Assembly: GCF_002355415.1 (NCBI RefSeq)
Contig: NZ_AP014936.1
Coordinates: 1,736,001 to 1,800,000, forward strand
DNA length: 64,000 nucleotides
Direction: 5' to 3'
From: Sulfurifustis variabilis
Lineage (GTDB): Bacteria > Pseudomonadota > Gammaproteobacteria > Acidiferrobacterales > Sulfurifustaceae
Shown here: piece by piece, positions 16,927 to 26,071 of the stretch
Layout: the number at the start of each line of letters is the position of its first letter
Numbering within the stretch: the first letter of the stretch is position 1
Translations under genes and position numbers: made by a program
The notes under the pieces: generated by a model
What the model saw: the letters and a program-made list of their open reading frames with translations, nothing else
Databases searched by the model: none
What the model was told of the DNA's origin: nothing

Positions 16927-17670
16927 ATGCAGGAAGGATCGGGGATGCCGGCTCTGCGCGGGAAGGTCGCGCTCGTGACGGGCGGGGCGCGCGGCCTCGG
17001 CGCGGAGGTCTGCCGGGTGCTCGCGCGCCACGGCGCCGATGTCGTGTGCGCGGACGTCCGCGAGGACCTCGCCGAGGGGCTCGTGCAGGAGATCCGCGGC
17101 GCGGAGGGGCAGGCGAGCACGATCGCGCTCGACGTGCGCGACCCGCAAGCCGTCGCGGACGCCGTCGGGCGCCTGGTTCGCAGCCACGACCGGGTGGACA
17201 TCGTCGTCAACAACGCGGCGATCGACATCACGGTGGCCGCCGACGAGCTCGCGGTCGATGACTGGCGGCGCATCATCGACACGAATCTGAACGGGCCGTA
17301 CTGGCTCTGCCGCAGCGTCTTCCCCGTGATGAAGCGGCAAGGAGGCGGGCAGATCGTCAACATCGCGTCGACGGCGGCGAAGCGCGCCTGGCCGAACGCG
17401 ACCGGCTACCACGCGAGCAAGTGGGGCCTGCTCGGGTTGAGCCACGCGCTCCACGCCGAGGGACGCGCGCACGGCATCAAGGTGACGGCGGTGGTGAGCG
17501 GAGGGATGCGCACGCCGTTCCTGCTGGACCGGTTCCCCGACATCGACGTCAACACGCTGCAGGACCCGCGGCACGTGGCCGACACGATCCTGTTCGTGCT
17601 GACGCGCCCGCCCGAGACGGTGATTCCGGAGATCATGGTGCTGCCGATGACGGAGACGTCCTGGCCGTGA
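16927..17670 (+). CDS. Short-chain dehydrogenase/reductase
   Basis: A 247-aa NAD(P)-dependent oxidoreductase with the cofactor motif TGGARGLG (18-25), the structural NNAA motif, catalytic Ser in NIAST, and the YHASK (Y-x3-K) active-site pair. ATG 16927 follows GGGAGGGGAGG. Its last bases overlap the gmhB GTG start (GTGA), and its position inside a heptose locus suggests modification of a nucleotide sugar or sugar phosphate. That substrate assignment is inferred from context only. Confidence 0.85.
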   Translation: MQEGSGMPALRGKVALVTGGARGLGAEVCRVLARHGADVVCADVREDLAEGLVQEIRGAEGQASTIALDVRDPQAVADAVGRLVRSHDRVDIVVNNAAIDITVAADELAVDDWRRIIDTNLNGPYWLCRSVFPVMKRQGGGQIVNIASTAAKRAWPNATGYHASKWGLLGLSHALHAEGRAHGIKVTAVVSGGMRTPFLLDRFPDIDVNTLQDPRHVADTILFVLTRPPETVIPEIMVLPMTETSWP

Positions 17671-18266
17671 CGGTCAAGGCGATATTCCTCGACAAAGACG
17701 GCACGCTGATCGAGAACGTGCCGTACAACACGGATCCGTCCCGGGTCCGCCTGACTCCGGGTGCCGGCCCCGCGCTCGTGCGCCTGCACACGCTCGGCTA
17801 CGCGCTCATCGTCGTCTCGAACCAGCCCGGCATCGCGCACGGGTTCTTCGCGCCGCGCGCGCTCGACGCGGTGTACGAACGACTGCGGATCCTGCTCGCG
17901 CCGTACCACGTTCCGCTCGCGGGGTTCTATTACTGCCCGCATCACCCCGCCGGGCGCGTGCCGCGCTACGCGACCGCCTGCGGCTGCCGCAAACCGGCGC
18001 CCGGCCTGCTGCTCGCGGCCGCGACGATCCACGGCGTCCATCTCGAGCGGTCATGGATGATCGGCGACATCCTCGACGACGTGGAGGCCGGGCAGCGCGC
18101 CGGCTGCCGCACCGTGCTCGTCGACAACGGCAACGAAACCGAGTGGCGCCAGGGACCGTTCCGCGCGCCGGACGCGACCGCGACGGACCTCCGGGGCGCC
18201 GCGGAGCGCATCGCGCGGTGTGCCGCCTGGAGCGAACGCTATTACCGGCGGGAGGTGCGCGCGTGA
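17667..18266 (+). CDS. gmhB: D-glycero-D-manno-heptose 1,7-bisphosphate 7-phosphatase-like HAD hydrolase
   Basis: GmhB removes the 7-phosphate from heptose 1,7-bisphosphate, between the two HldE reactions. The 199-aa protein carries the HAD nucleophile motif FLDKDGT (Asp9, Asp11), VVSNQPGIAHG, and the zinc-binding set YCPHHP with ACGC typical of GmhB and histidinol-phosphatase relatives. KPAPGLL and MIGDILDDVEAG complete the active site. GTG 17667 overlaps the SDR stop by four bases. The next gene begins the same way, giving three coupled genes. With hldE at 13866 it supports local heptose synthesis. Confidence 0.88.
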   Translation: MTVKAIFLDKDGTLIENVPYNTDPSRVRLTPGAGPALVRLHTLGYALIVVSNQPGIAHGFFAPRALDAVYERLRILLAPYHVPLAGFYYCPHHPAGRVPRYATACGCRKPAPGLLLAAATIHGVHLERSWMIGDILDDVEAGQRAGCRTVLVDNGNETEWRQGPFRAPDATATDLRGAAERIARCAAWSERYYRREVRA

Positions 18267-19378
18267 GCGGACCACCCCGCTGGGAGACCGCGCGAAACCT
18301 GTTGTGCGTGCGGCTCGACGCGCTCGGCGATGTCCTCATGACGGGACCCGCCATCGCGGCGCTCAAACGCGCGCGGCCGGACCGGCACGTGACCGTGCTC
18401 ACCTCGCCGGCGGGCGCCGCGATCGCGCAGTACCTGCCCGGGATCGACGCGCTGATCGTCCATCGCTCGCCCTGGGTCAAGGCGACGGCGCCGCGGGCGC
18501 GCGTCGGGGACGATCGCGTGCTGCTGGCGCGCCTGCGCACCCGGGACTTCGATGCGGCCGTGATCTTCACGGTGTACAGCCAGAGCGCGCTGCCGGCGGC
18601 GACGTACTGCTACCTCGCCGGCATTCCGCTGCGCCTCGCGCACTGCCGGGAGAATCCGTACGGGCTGCTGACGGACTGGGCGCCGGAGACGGAGCCGCAG
18701 CAGGGCGTGCGGCACGAAGTGCAGCGGCAGCTCGATCTCGTCGCCCGCGTCGGAGCGCGCATCGACGACGACCGGCTGCGCCTCAACGTTCCCGCCGAGA
18801 GCTTCGCCAAGGCGCAGGTGCTGGTCGCCGGCCTGCGGCTCGGCCGGAACGCACGCTGGGCGCTCGTGCACCCGGGCGCCAGCGCTCCCTCCCGGCGCTA
18901 TCCACCGGAAGGGTTCGCGCGCGCGGCCGATCTGCTGGTCCGGGAGCACGGTTGTCACGTCGTCTACACGGGAAGCGCGGCGGAATCCGCGCTGATCGCC
19001 GAGATCCGGGCGCACATGCGCTCGCCCTCGCACTCGCTCGCCGGGCGGTGCGATCTCGGCACGCTGAGCGCGCTCATCGCGCTCGCGCCCGTGCTGGTCG
19101 TCAACAACACCGGGCCGGCGCACATCGCGGCCGCGGTCGGCACCCCGGTCGTCGATCTCTACGCGCTCACGAACCCGCAGCACACGCCGTGGCGCGTGGA
19201 GAGCCGGGTCCTGTATCACGACGTGCCGTGCAAGAACTGCTACAAAAGCGTCTGCCCGATCGGCCATCACGACTGCCTGCGGCGCGTTCCGCCGGAAGCC
19301 GTCGCCCGGGCGGCCGTGGAGCTCCTGGAGGGCACGCCGCAGGGCGAGCGCGTGCGGGTCGCGCAGGGAGCGCGCTAG
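18263..19378 (+). CDS. Glycosyltransferase family 9 (heptosyltransferase-like)
   Basis: A 371-aa GT9 enzyme with LLCVRLDALGDVLMTGPAIAAL, VHPGASAPSRRYP, and VVNNTGPAHIAAAVGTPVV near the nucleotide-sugar pocket. A late segment rich in Cys and His (VPCKNCYKSVCPIGHHDC) is common in this subgroup. The start is GTG 18263, overlapping the gmhB stop by four bases. The carbamoyltransferase ATG follows its stop with no gap, which links glycosyl transfer and carbamoylation in one transcript. Confidence 0.85.
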   Translation: MSGPPRWETARNLLCVRLDALGDVLMTGPAIAALKRARPDRHVTVLTSPAGAAIAQYLPGIDALIVHRSPWVKATAPRARVGDDRVLLARLRTRDFDAAVIFTVYSQSALPAATYCYLAGIPLRLAHCRENPYGLLTDWAPETEPQQGVRHEVQRQLDLVARVGARIDDDRLRLNVPAESFAKAQVLVAGLRLGRNARWALVHPGASAPSRRYPPEGFARAADLLVREHGCHVVYTGSAAESALIAEIRAHMRSPSHSLAGRCDLGTLSALIALAPVLVVNNTGPAHIAAAVGTPVVDLYALTNPQHTPWRVESRVLYHDVPCKNCYKSVCPIGHHDCLRRVPPEAVARAAVELLEGTPQGERVRVAQGAR

Positions 19379-21154
19379 ATGTACACCCTCGGCATCAACG
19401 CGGCCTACCACGATTCCTCGGCGTGCCTCGTGCACGACGGCGTCGTCGTCGCCGCGGCGGAGGAAGAGCGGTTCACGCGTATCAAGCACGCGAAACGTCC
19501 GGTGCCGTTCTCGGCCTGGGAGCTCCCGTACCACGCGATCGATTTCTGCCTCGCGAGCGCCGGCGTCGACATCGGCGCGCTCGATCACGTCGCCTACGCG
19601 TACGATCCGCAGCAGCTGCTGCGCGACGGCCGGTCGGCCGTGGTCGCGCTGCCGCTCCAGCCGAGCGCGCACCCGATCCCCGAAGGGTGGGATTCGCCGT
19701 GGGAGCCGCTGTTCGTCTCCTACGTCGTCAACGCCCCGCGCCTCCTGGTCGACGGCGTGCCCCACCATCTGCAACGCCGCTTCGGCAAGGCCGGGGCCGC
19801 GCGTTACCGCTGGCATTTCGTCGATCACCACCTCGCGCACGAGGCGAGTGCTTTCCTGCCGTCGCCCTTCGATAGCGCCGCCGTGCTGACGATGGACGGA
19901 CGCGGCGAGCGCGCGACCACGAGCTACGCGGTCGGGCAGGGCACCGGGCTCGAGCGCCTCGCGCAGATCGACCTGCCGCATTCGCTCGGCCTCCTGTACG
20001 AGGAGGTGACGCGCTACCTCGGCTTTCTGCATTCGTCGGACGAGTACAAGGTCATGGCTCTCGCCTCGTTCGGCAAGCCGCGCTACCGCGAGCTGTTTCG
20101 CGAGATTCTCGAGAGCGGGCCGGACGGCCGCTACCGGATCAACGACGTCCCGCTCGCCGAGCGTCTCGGTCCCGCGCGGCGTCGCGGCGAGGCGCTGGAG
20201 GAGCGTCACTTCGACGTGGCCTGCTCCCTGCAGAAGGCCCTCGAGGAGACCGTGCTCGGCATGGCGCGCTGGCTGCACGAGCAGACCGGCGAGCGCCGGT
20301 TGTGCCTGGCCGGCGGCGTCGCGCTCAACTGCGTGATGAACGGGCGGCTGTTGCGGGAAGGGCCGTACGACGACATCTGGGTCCAGCCGGCGGCCGGCGA
20401 CGCCGGCACCGCGCTCGGGGCGGCGCTCTGGATCGATGCGCGCGAGCGGAACGACGGCGAGCGCCGTTACACGATGGATCACGCGCTGCTCGGCCCGTCG
20501 TACGACGAACGCGAGATCGAGGCGGTGCTGCGTCGCGCCGGCGTCCGTTACCGGCGTCTGCCCGGCCTCGACGACGTGGCCGAGCTGCTCGCGCGCGACC
20601 GGATCGTCGCCTGGTTCCAGGGCGCGATGGAGTTCGGGCCGCGTGCGCTCGGCGGCCGATCGATCCTCGCCTCGCCGATGTCGCCGTCGATGCAGGCGCG
20701 CCTGAACGACATCAAGGACCGCGAGGATTTCCGCCCGGTGGCCCCGGTCGTCCTGGAGGAGGAGGCGCCGGACTGGTTCGCGGGCTGCCGGCGCTCGCCG
20801 TTCATGCTGTTCGTGTACGACGTGCTACCCGAACGGCGCGCGCGCATCCCGGCGGTCGCGCACGTCGACGGCACGGCGCGGGTGCAGACCGTCAACCGCG
20901 AGCAGCACCCCGTCTACTATGACCTGCTGCGCGCCTTCCAGGCCCGCACGGGCGTGCCGGTGCTGGTCAACACCTCGTTCAACACGCGCGGCGAGCCGAT
21001 CGTGTGCACGCCGCGCGACGCGCTCGAGTGCTTCGCGAGCTCGCCGCTGGATGCCCTGGTCATGGGACCGTTTCTGCTCGAGAAACGGGAGCTGCTCAAT
21101 GACGTTGCGCGTTTCCGTCGTCGTACCGACGTACCGGCGCCCGTTTCTGCTTGA
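19379..21154 (+). CDS. Carbamoyltransferase, NodU/CmcH/WapO family
   Basis: Transfers a carbamoyl group from carbamoyl phosphate, through carbamoyl-adenylate, to a hydroxyl. The 591-aa protein has the two family domains. The N-terminal Kae1-like part starts TLGINAAYHDSSACLV and has the metal-binding VDHHLAHEAS (His150, His151, His155). The C-terminal part contains FGPRALGGRSILASP, LNDIKDREDFRPVAPVV and VNTSFNTRGEPIV. In Pseudomonas, WapO of this family carbamoylates a core heptose. The surrounding gmhB and GT9 genes make a similar lipopolysaccharide role the best inference. Confidence 0.88.
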   Translation: MYTLGINAAYHDSSACLVHDGVVVAAAEEERFTRIKHAKRPVPFSAWELPYHAIDFCLASAGVDIGALDHVAYAYDPQQLLRDGRSAVVALPLQPSAHPIPEGWDSPWEPLFVSYVVNAPRLLVDGVPHHLQRRFGKAGAARYRWHFVDHHLAHEASAFLPSPFDSAAVLTMDGRGERATTSYAVGQGTGLERLAQIDLPHSLGLLYEEVTRYLGFLHSSDEYKVMALASFGKPRYRELFREILESGPDGRYRINDVPLAERLGPARRRGEALEERHFDVACSLQKALEETVLGMARWLHEQTGERRLCLAGGVALNCVMNGRLLREGPYDDIWVQPAAGDAGTALGAALWIDARERNDGERRYTMDHALLGPSYDEREIEAVLRRAGVRYRRLPGLDDVAELLARDRIVAWFQGAMEFGPRALGGRSILASPMSPSMQARLNDIKDREDFRPVAPVVLEEEAPDWFAGCRRSPFMLFVYDVLPERRARIPAVAHVDGTARVQTVNREQHPVYYDLLRAFQARTGVPVLVNTSFNTRGEPIVCTPRDALECFASSPLDALVMGPFLLEKRELLNDVARFRRRTDVPAPVSA

Positions 21155-22073
21155 CCGGTGCCTGCGGGCGCTCGTCGGGCAGGACCTGCCGCGGGGGGAA
21201 TACGAGATCGTCGTGGTCGACGACGCCAATGACGCCAAGACGCGCGAGGTCGTCGAGGACTATGGACGCGAGGGCGACATCGCGCCGCCGATCCGCTACG
21301 AGTGCGTCACCGGCCGCCACGGTCCCGCGATCGCGCGCAACCGCGGCTGGCGCGCGGCGCGCGCCCCCATCGTGTCGTTCACGGACGACGACTGCGTTCC
21401 GCAATCCGACTGGCTTCGCCACGGCCTTCTGGCGCTCGACGGCGGCGCGGCGGCCGCGTGGGGACGGATCCGTGTCCCGCTGCCGCCCGAGCCGACCGAT
21501 TACGAGCGCGATGCCGCGCGGCTCGCCGACGCCGGCTTCGTTACGGCGAACTGCTTCTGTCGGCGGGAGGCGCTGCAGGCCGTCGGCGGACTGGACGAGC
21601 GTTTCACGGCCGCGTTTCGCGAGGACAGCGATCTCTACTTTTCCCTGCTCGAGCGCGGGCTGCCGGTCGTGCACGCGCCGCGGGCGATCGTCGTGCATCC
21701 GCTGCGGCCGGCCGGGTGGGGAGAGAGCCTGCGGCAGCAACGCAAGATCCTGTTCGATGCGTTGCTCTACAAGAAACACCCGGCCCTGTACCGGGCGCGC
21801 ATCCGGCGCACGCCGCGCTGGGATTACTACGGCATCGTCGCGCTCCTGGGCCTCGCGCTCGGCGGTGCGGCCGCCGGCGCGACGGGCGTGGCCCTTGGCG
21901 CGGGGGCCGGCTGGGCCGGCATGACGGCGCAGCTCTTCGCGACGCGTCTCGCCGGCACCCGGCGCTCGCCCGCGCACGTGGCCGAGATGGCGCTCACCTC
22001 GGCCTTGATCCCGCCGCTCGCCGTGTACTGGCGCCTCGTGGGCGCCGTCCGGTTTCGCACCGCGTTCTTTTGA
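21099..22073 (+). CDS. Glycosyltransferase family 2
   Basis: A 324-aa membrane-associated GT2 protein. It starts VSVVVPTYRRPFLLDRCLRA, carries SFTDDDCVPQSDWL as the DxD region and RREALQAVGGLDERF in the acceptor part. Near the C-terminus are one or two hydrophobic helices (IVALLGLALGGAAAGATGVA). ATG 21099 follows GGGAGCTGCTC and lies 56 bases inside the carbamoyltransferase gene in another frame, an unusually long overlap. Probably anchors at the inner membrane and extends the same glycan. Confidence 0.82.
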   Translation: MTLRVSVVVPTYRRPFLLDRCLRALVGQDLPRGEYEIVVVDDANDAKTREVVEDYGREGDIAPPIRYECVTGRHGPAIARNRGWRAARAPIVSFTDDDCVPQSDWLRHGLLALDGGAAAAWGRIRVPLPPEPTDYERDAARLADAGFVTANCFCRREALQAVGGLDERFTAAFREDSDLYFSLLERGLPVVHAPRAIVVHPLRPAGWGESLRQQRKILFDALLYKKHPALYRARIRRTPRWDYYGIVALLGLALGGAAAGATGVALGAGAGWAGMTAQLFATRLAGTRRSPAHVAEMALTSALIPPLAVYWRLVGAVRFRTAFF

Positions 22074-22080
22074 CGAACAC

Positions 22081-23079
22081 ATGGCGCCGCCCATCGCCTT
22101 CGCGCAGATCGAGCCCGTGGGACAGTGCAACCTGCGCTGCCGCATGTGTCCGATCCAGTTCCGCCGGGACGGCCCGCCCCACGGTCCGCTCGCGTTCATG
22201 CCGCTCGCCACCTTCCGGCGCCTGATCGACCAGCTCCCGGACCTTCGGTCCTTGCACCTGCAAGGCATGGGCGAGCCGCTGATGCATCCGCAGTTCTTCG
22301 AGATGGTGCGCTACGCGGCCGCCCGCGGCGTGCGCGTGTCCACGAACACCAACCTCACGCTCCTGTCCGAGCGGCGCGCGCGGCTGTGCGTGGAAAGCGG
22401 ACTGCACGAGTTGCATGTCTCCATCGACGGAGCGACCGCGGCGACCTACGAGGCGATCCGGGTGCGGTCGCGCTTCGCGCGGGTGCTGCGCCACCTGGAG
22501 TGGCTGCAACGCGCGCGCGAGGCGTGCAAGGCCTCGGCGCCCGAAGTCCGGATCGTCGCCGTGGTCATGCGCCGCAACCTCGAGGAGCTGCCGGGGCTGG
22601 TGGAGCTGGCGCACCGGTACGGGGTGCGACGGGTCTTCGTCCAGCATTTGTGCCACGACTTCGCGGAGGAGAGCTTGCCCGCGGAGTACCGGCCGATGCG
22701 CCACTTCGTCGACGACGAGAGCCTGCTCGGCGTCCCGGTGGAGCGGATCGACGCGTGGTTCGGCCGCGCGCGCGAGCGCGCCCTGGCGCTCGGGGTGGAC
22801 CTGCGGCTGCCGCGGGCGCGGCCGCGGGCGGAAGGGCCCGCCCCCGGGGCACGGCGCTGCGAGTGGCCCTGGCGCGGTCCTTATATAAGTTACCGCGGCG
22901 AGGCCATGCCGTGCTGCATGGTCTCCACGCCGGATCGCATCAACTTCGGGAACATGGCCGACCAGGGCATCGAGACCGTGTGGCGTTCCGCGCCCTACGA
23001 GGCCTTTCGCGCGGGCCTGGACGGGGACACGCCGCCCGAGGTGTGCCGCTCGTGCTCGGTTTACCAGGGAGTCTTTTGA
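22081..23079 (+). CDS. Radical SAM protein with SPASM-type C-terminus
   Basis: A 332-aa radical SAM enzyme. The [4Fe-4S] cluster motif CNLRCRMC (Cys16, Cys20, Cys23) is at the N-terminus, followed by HLQGMGEPLMHP and the ISIDG-like VSIDGATAATYEAI. The C-terminal Cys set (RRCEWPW, AMPCCMV, CRSC) fits a SPASM or twitch auxiliary-cluster domain, with NFGNMADQGIETVW as in family members. It sits between GT2 and GT9 genes, with gaps of seven and three bases. The substrate is unknown; sugar or lipid modification is suggested only by context. Confidence 0.85.
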   Translation: MAPPIAFAQIEPVGQCNLRCRMCPIQFRRDGPPHGPLAFMPLATFRRLIDQLPDLRSLHLQGMGEPLMHPQFFEMVRYAAARGVRVSTNTNLTLLSERRARLCVESGLHELHVSIDGATAATYEAIRVRSRFARVLRHLEWLQRAREACKASAPEVRIVAVVMRRNLEELPGLVELAHRYGVRRVFVQHLCHDFAEESLPAEYRPMRHFVDDESLLGVPVERIDAWFGRARERALALGVDLRLPRARPRAEGPAPGARRCEWPWRGPYISYRGEAMPCCMVSTPDRINFGNMADQGIETVWRSAPYEAFRAGLDGDTPPEVCRSCSVYQGVF

Positions 23080-23082
23080 TAT

Positions 23083-24231
23083 ATGGCCCGAACTTCACAG
23101 GATGCACTGGCGGGCGACACGGCGGCGGCGTTGTCGCCCGGCCATCGCCTGGGACCGACGCTGCCCGAGCGCGTCGCGGTCTTCCGGGCGCTGCAGCTCG
23201 GCGACATGCTGTGCGCGGTCCCGGCGCTGCGCGCCCTGCGGGCCGCGCTGCCGCGCGCCCGCATCACGCTCATCGGCCTGCCGTGGGCGGGCGCGTTCGC
23301 GAGCCGTTTCGCCCGCGACGTCGACGACTTTCTCGCGTTTCCGGGCGGTTCGGGCCTGCCCGAGCGAAGCGCCACCGCGCCCGAGACCGAGGCATTCTAC
23401 GCCCGTGCGCGTGCCGCGCGCTTCGACCTCGCGATCCAGCTGCACGGCGACGGCGAGCGCTCCAACGCGATCGTCGAGGAGATGGGCGCCCGCAGGCTGG
23501 CGGGGTTCTTCCGGCCCGGCGGACGCGCGCCGGAGCCGGAACGCTTCCTGCGCTATCCCGACGATCTGAGCGAGGTCCGCCGGCTCCTGGCGCTCATGTC
23601 GTTCCTCGGCATACCCGAGCGGGGGAGGGAGCTCGATTTTCCGATCCTGCCCGGCGAATGGCGCGATGGGGCCGCGCTCCGCGCGGCGTACGGGTTGCGG
23701 CCGGGCGAGTACGCGTGCGTGCATGCCGGCGCGCGCGCCCCCGCACGCCGCTGGGCGCCCGAACGGTTCGCGGCGGTGGCCGACCTGATCGCCGCGAGCG
23801 GGCTCCGGATCGTCCTCACCGGCACCGAGCAGGAGCGCGAGCTGACGGGCGCGGTCGCGCGCGCGATGCACACGGGCTGCGTGAACCTCGCGGGCCGCAC
23901 GCCGCTCGGCGTCCTGGCCGCGCTGCTCACGGGAGCGCGCCTGCTGGTCTGCAACGACACGGGCATATCGCACATCGCGGAGGCGCTGCGCGTTCCGAGC
24001 GTCGTGGTGTACACCGGATCGTCGCCGCAACGCTGGGCCCCGGCCGACGACGCGCGCCACCGGGCGGTGTACGTGCCCGTCGGGTGTCGCCCCTGCGAGT
24101 ACCGGGAATGCCCGATCGGACATCCCTGCGCCAACGGCGTCGGGCTGATGGACGTATGGCGGGAGGCACAGGCGCTGCTCGGGCCCGATCCTTCGACCGT
24201 CCGGACCGTTTCCCGGACGATGACGGGCTGA
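23083..24231 (+). CDS. Glycosyltransferase family 9 (heptosyltransferase-like)
   Basis: A 382-aa GT9 protein, the fourth in the locus. Motifs are VFRALQLGDMLCAVPALRAL, FDLAIQLHGDGERSN, VHAGARAPARRWAPERF and LVCNDTGISHIAEAL. The end carries GCRPCEYRECPIGHPC, similar in spirit to the Cys segment of the GT9 at 18263. It has no strong ribosome-binding site (TTTTGATAT before ATG 23083), so it may depend on coupling to the radical SAM gene three bases upstream. Confidence 0.85.
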   Translation: MARTSQDALAGDTAAALSPGHRLGPTLPERVAVFRALQLGDMLCAVPALRALRAALPRARITLIGLPWAGAFASRFARDVDDFLAFPGGSGLPERSATAPETEAFYARARAARFDLAIQLHGDGERSNAIVEEMGARRLAGFFRPGGRAPEPERFLRYPDDLSEVRRLLALMSFLGIPERGRELDFPILPGEWRDGAALRAAYGLRPGEYACVHAGARAPARRWAPERFAAVADLIAASGLRIVLTGTEQERELTGAVARAMHTGCVNLAGRTPLGVLAALLTGARLLVCNDTGISHIAEALRVPSVVVYTGSSPQRWAPADDARHRAVYVPVGCRPCEYRECPIGHPCANGVGLMDVWREAQALLGPDPSTVRTVSRTMTG

Positions 24232-24235
24232 CGCC

Positions 24236-25207
24236 ATGCCCCGGTTGAAGGTTCTCACGTGGCATATCCACGGCAGCTACCTCTATTACCTCAGTCACGC
24301 GCCGGTGGAGCTGTACGTGCTCTCGAAACCGGGGCGGCCGCCGGGATACCTCGGGCGCCACGGTCATTTCCCGTGGGGCGCGAACGTCCATGACATGCCC
24401 GTGTCGGACCTCCCGCGCCAGTCGTTCGACGCCGTGCTGTTCCAGTCCCGCGACCATTACGAGAAAGACCAGTACGAGATCCTGACGCCCGCCCAGCAGC
24501 GGCTGCCGAAGATCTATCTCGAGCACGATCCGCCGCGCGAGTCGCCGTTCGCGCAGCCGCACTGGGTCGACGATCCCGCCACGTTGCTGGTGCACGTCAC
24601 CCATTTCAACGCCCTGATGTGGAACAGCCGGCGCACGCCGGTGTGCGTGATTCCGCACGGCGTGACGGTGCCGCCGGACGTGCGCCATACCGGCGAGCTC
24701 GCGCGCGGCATCGTCGTGATCAATCATCTCGCCCGGCGCGGACGCCGCCTCGGCGAGGACGTCTACGCGCGGGTGCGCCGCGATGTCCCGCTCGATCTGG
24801 TGGGGATGGGCGCCGAGGAGAGCCCCGGAGGCATCGGCGAAATACGGCACGACGGGCTGTGCGCCTTCGCATCGCGCTACCGCTTCTTCTTCAATCCGAT
24901 CCGCTACACGAGCCTCGGGCTCGCCGTCTGCGAGGCGATGATGCTCGGCATGCCGGTGGTGGGGCTCGCGACCACGGAGATGTCGACCACCGTCGAGAAC
25001 GGGGTGTCGGGCTACGTGCACAACGACCTCGACTGGCTGACCGAACGGATGGCCGGGCTGCTCGCCGATCCGGCGGAAGCGCACCGGCTCGGCGAAGGCG
25101 CACGCCGCGCGGCGCGCGAGCGGTTCGCGATCGAACGGTTCGCGCGCGACTGGCGCGCCGCCTTCGAAGCGGTCGCGGGCCGCCCGGTCGCGCGGGCGCG
25201 TTCATGA
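24236..25207 (+). CDS. Glycosyltransferase (GT-B, family 1/4-like)
   Basis: A 323-aa protein whose C-terminal half shows the GT4-like pattern FFFNPIRYTSLGLAVCEAMM followed by GMPVVGLATTEM and a final helical segment with EGARRAARERF. The N-terminal half (KVLTWHIHGSYLYYLSH) resembles glycosyltransferases of the spore-coat/maturation type. It is the last gene of the rightward operon, four bases after the GT9 stop. Donor and acceptor are not recognisable. The following 127 bases (25208-25334) hold no feature I can support. Confidence 0.75.
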   Translation: MPRLKVLTWHIHGSYLYYLSHAPVELYVLSKPGRPPGYLGRHGHFPWGANVHDMPVSDLPRQSFDAVLFQSRDHYEKDQYEILTPAQQRLPKIYLEHDPPRESPFAQPHWVDDPATLLVHVTHFNALMWNSRRTPVCVIPHGVTVPPDVRHTGELARGIVVINHLARRGRRLGEDVYARVRRDVPLDLVGMGAEESPGGIGEIRHDGLCAFASRYRFFFNPIRYTSLGLAVCEAMMLGMPVVGLATTEMSTTVENGVSGYVHNDLDWLTERMAGLLADPAEAHRLGEGARRAARERFAIERFARDWRAAFEAVAGRPVARARS

Positions 25208-25334
25208 CGCGCGAGCGCGGAGGACCCCTTATTGTCGGCGGGGATGCGGCTGGTTATCGTGAATCATCGACCCTCCGGCGGCGGGTGTCCGTTCACCCGC
25301 TTCGGGGTCGTGGCAAGGACAGCGCAAGGACGCC

Positions 25335-26057
25335 ATGTTTCGGGCGGTCACGCTCAACCTGAGTTATCTGGGTACGCGGCACGGGCCGTGGCCCGCGCGG
25401 CGGGCGCTCGTGATCGACGCGCTTCGCGCGCTGCAGCCCGACGTCGTCGCGCTGCAGGCCGTGTGGCGCACGGTCGCGGGGGACAGCCAGGCCGACGAGC
25501 TTGCCCGCGAGGTGCCCGGCTACGAATACGTCGCCTTCGAACCGGCCGCCGAAAACGTACAGGGCAGCAAGGGCCTGGCCCTGCTCTCCCGCGGCGCGCT
25601 GGCGCAGATCGAGCCGCGGATGCTCGGGCTGCGCGCGGGCACCGAGGACCCGGACCGCCGCATCGTGCTGCGCGCGCACGCCGGCGACCTCTGCCTGTAC
25701 AACGTCCATTTCTCCTGGGTCCCCGAGCAGGTCGCCGACAACGTCCGCGAGGCCCTGCCGTTCCTGAGGGTGAGGGGGCCCGCGCTCGTGCTCGGCGATT
25801 TCAACCTGACGCCCGAGGACCCGCTCCACGCCCGCTTCCTCGAGGAGGGGTGGACCGACGCGTGGCAGGCGCTGCGCCCGCGCGATCCGGGCTACACCTT
25901 TGAATCCGATGCGCCGTCCATGCGCATCGACTACGTCTACGTCAACGAACCACTTTCCGCGCGGCTGCGCGCGATCGACCTCGTCGGCGGCGGCCGCGCG
26001 ACGCCGCCGCGGCTTTCCGACCATCTCGGCGTCGTCGTGGACCTGGACCTCGACTGA
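25335..26057 (+). CDS. Endonuclease/exonuclease/phosphatase (EEP) family protein
   Basis: A 240-aa metal-dependent phosphodiesterase-fold protein. EEP landmarks are the N-terminal AVTLNL, VVALQAVW (a Gln where many members have the metal-binding Glu), LYNVHFSW, VLGDFNLTPEDP and the final RIDYVYV with SDHLGV. Family members cleave DNA, sphingomyelin or inositol phosphates, and the substrate cannot be told here. ATG 25335 has AAGGACGCC upstream. It precedes treZ by 14 bases. A second EEP gene occurs at 42730 with only family-level similarity. Confidence 0.8.
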   Translation: MFRAVTLNLSYLGTRHGPWPARRALVIDALRALQPDVVALQAVWRTVAGDSQADELAREVPGYEYVAFEPAAENVQGSKGLALLSRGALAQIEPRMLGLRAGTEDPDRRIVLRAHAGDLCLYNVHFSWVPEQVADNVREALPFLRVRGPALVLGDFNLTPEDPLHARFLEEGWTDAWQALRPRDPGYTFESDAPSMRIDYVYVNEPLSARLRAIDLVGGGRATPPRLSDHLGVVVDLDLD

Positions 26058-26071
26058 GGAAGCGTCAGCGC

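Noticed and set aside
18242-20482. 746-codon minus-strand frame over GT9 and carbamoyltransferase
   Set aside because: Shadow of two well-identified genes with conserved motifs on the plus strand.
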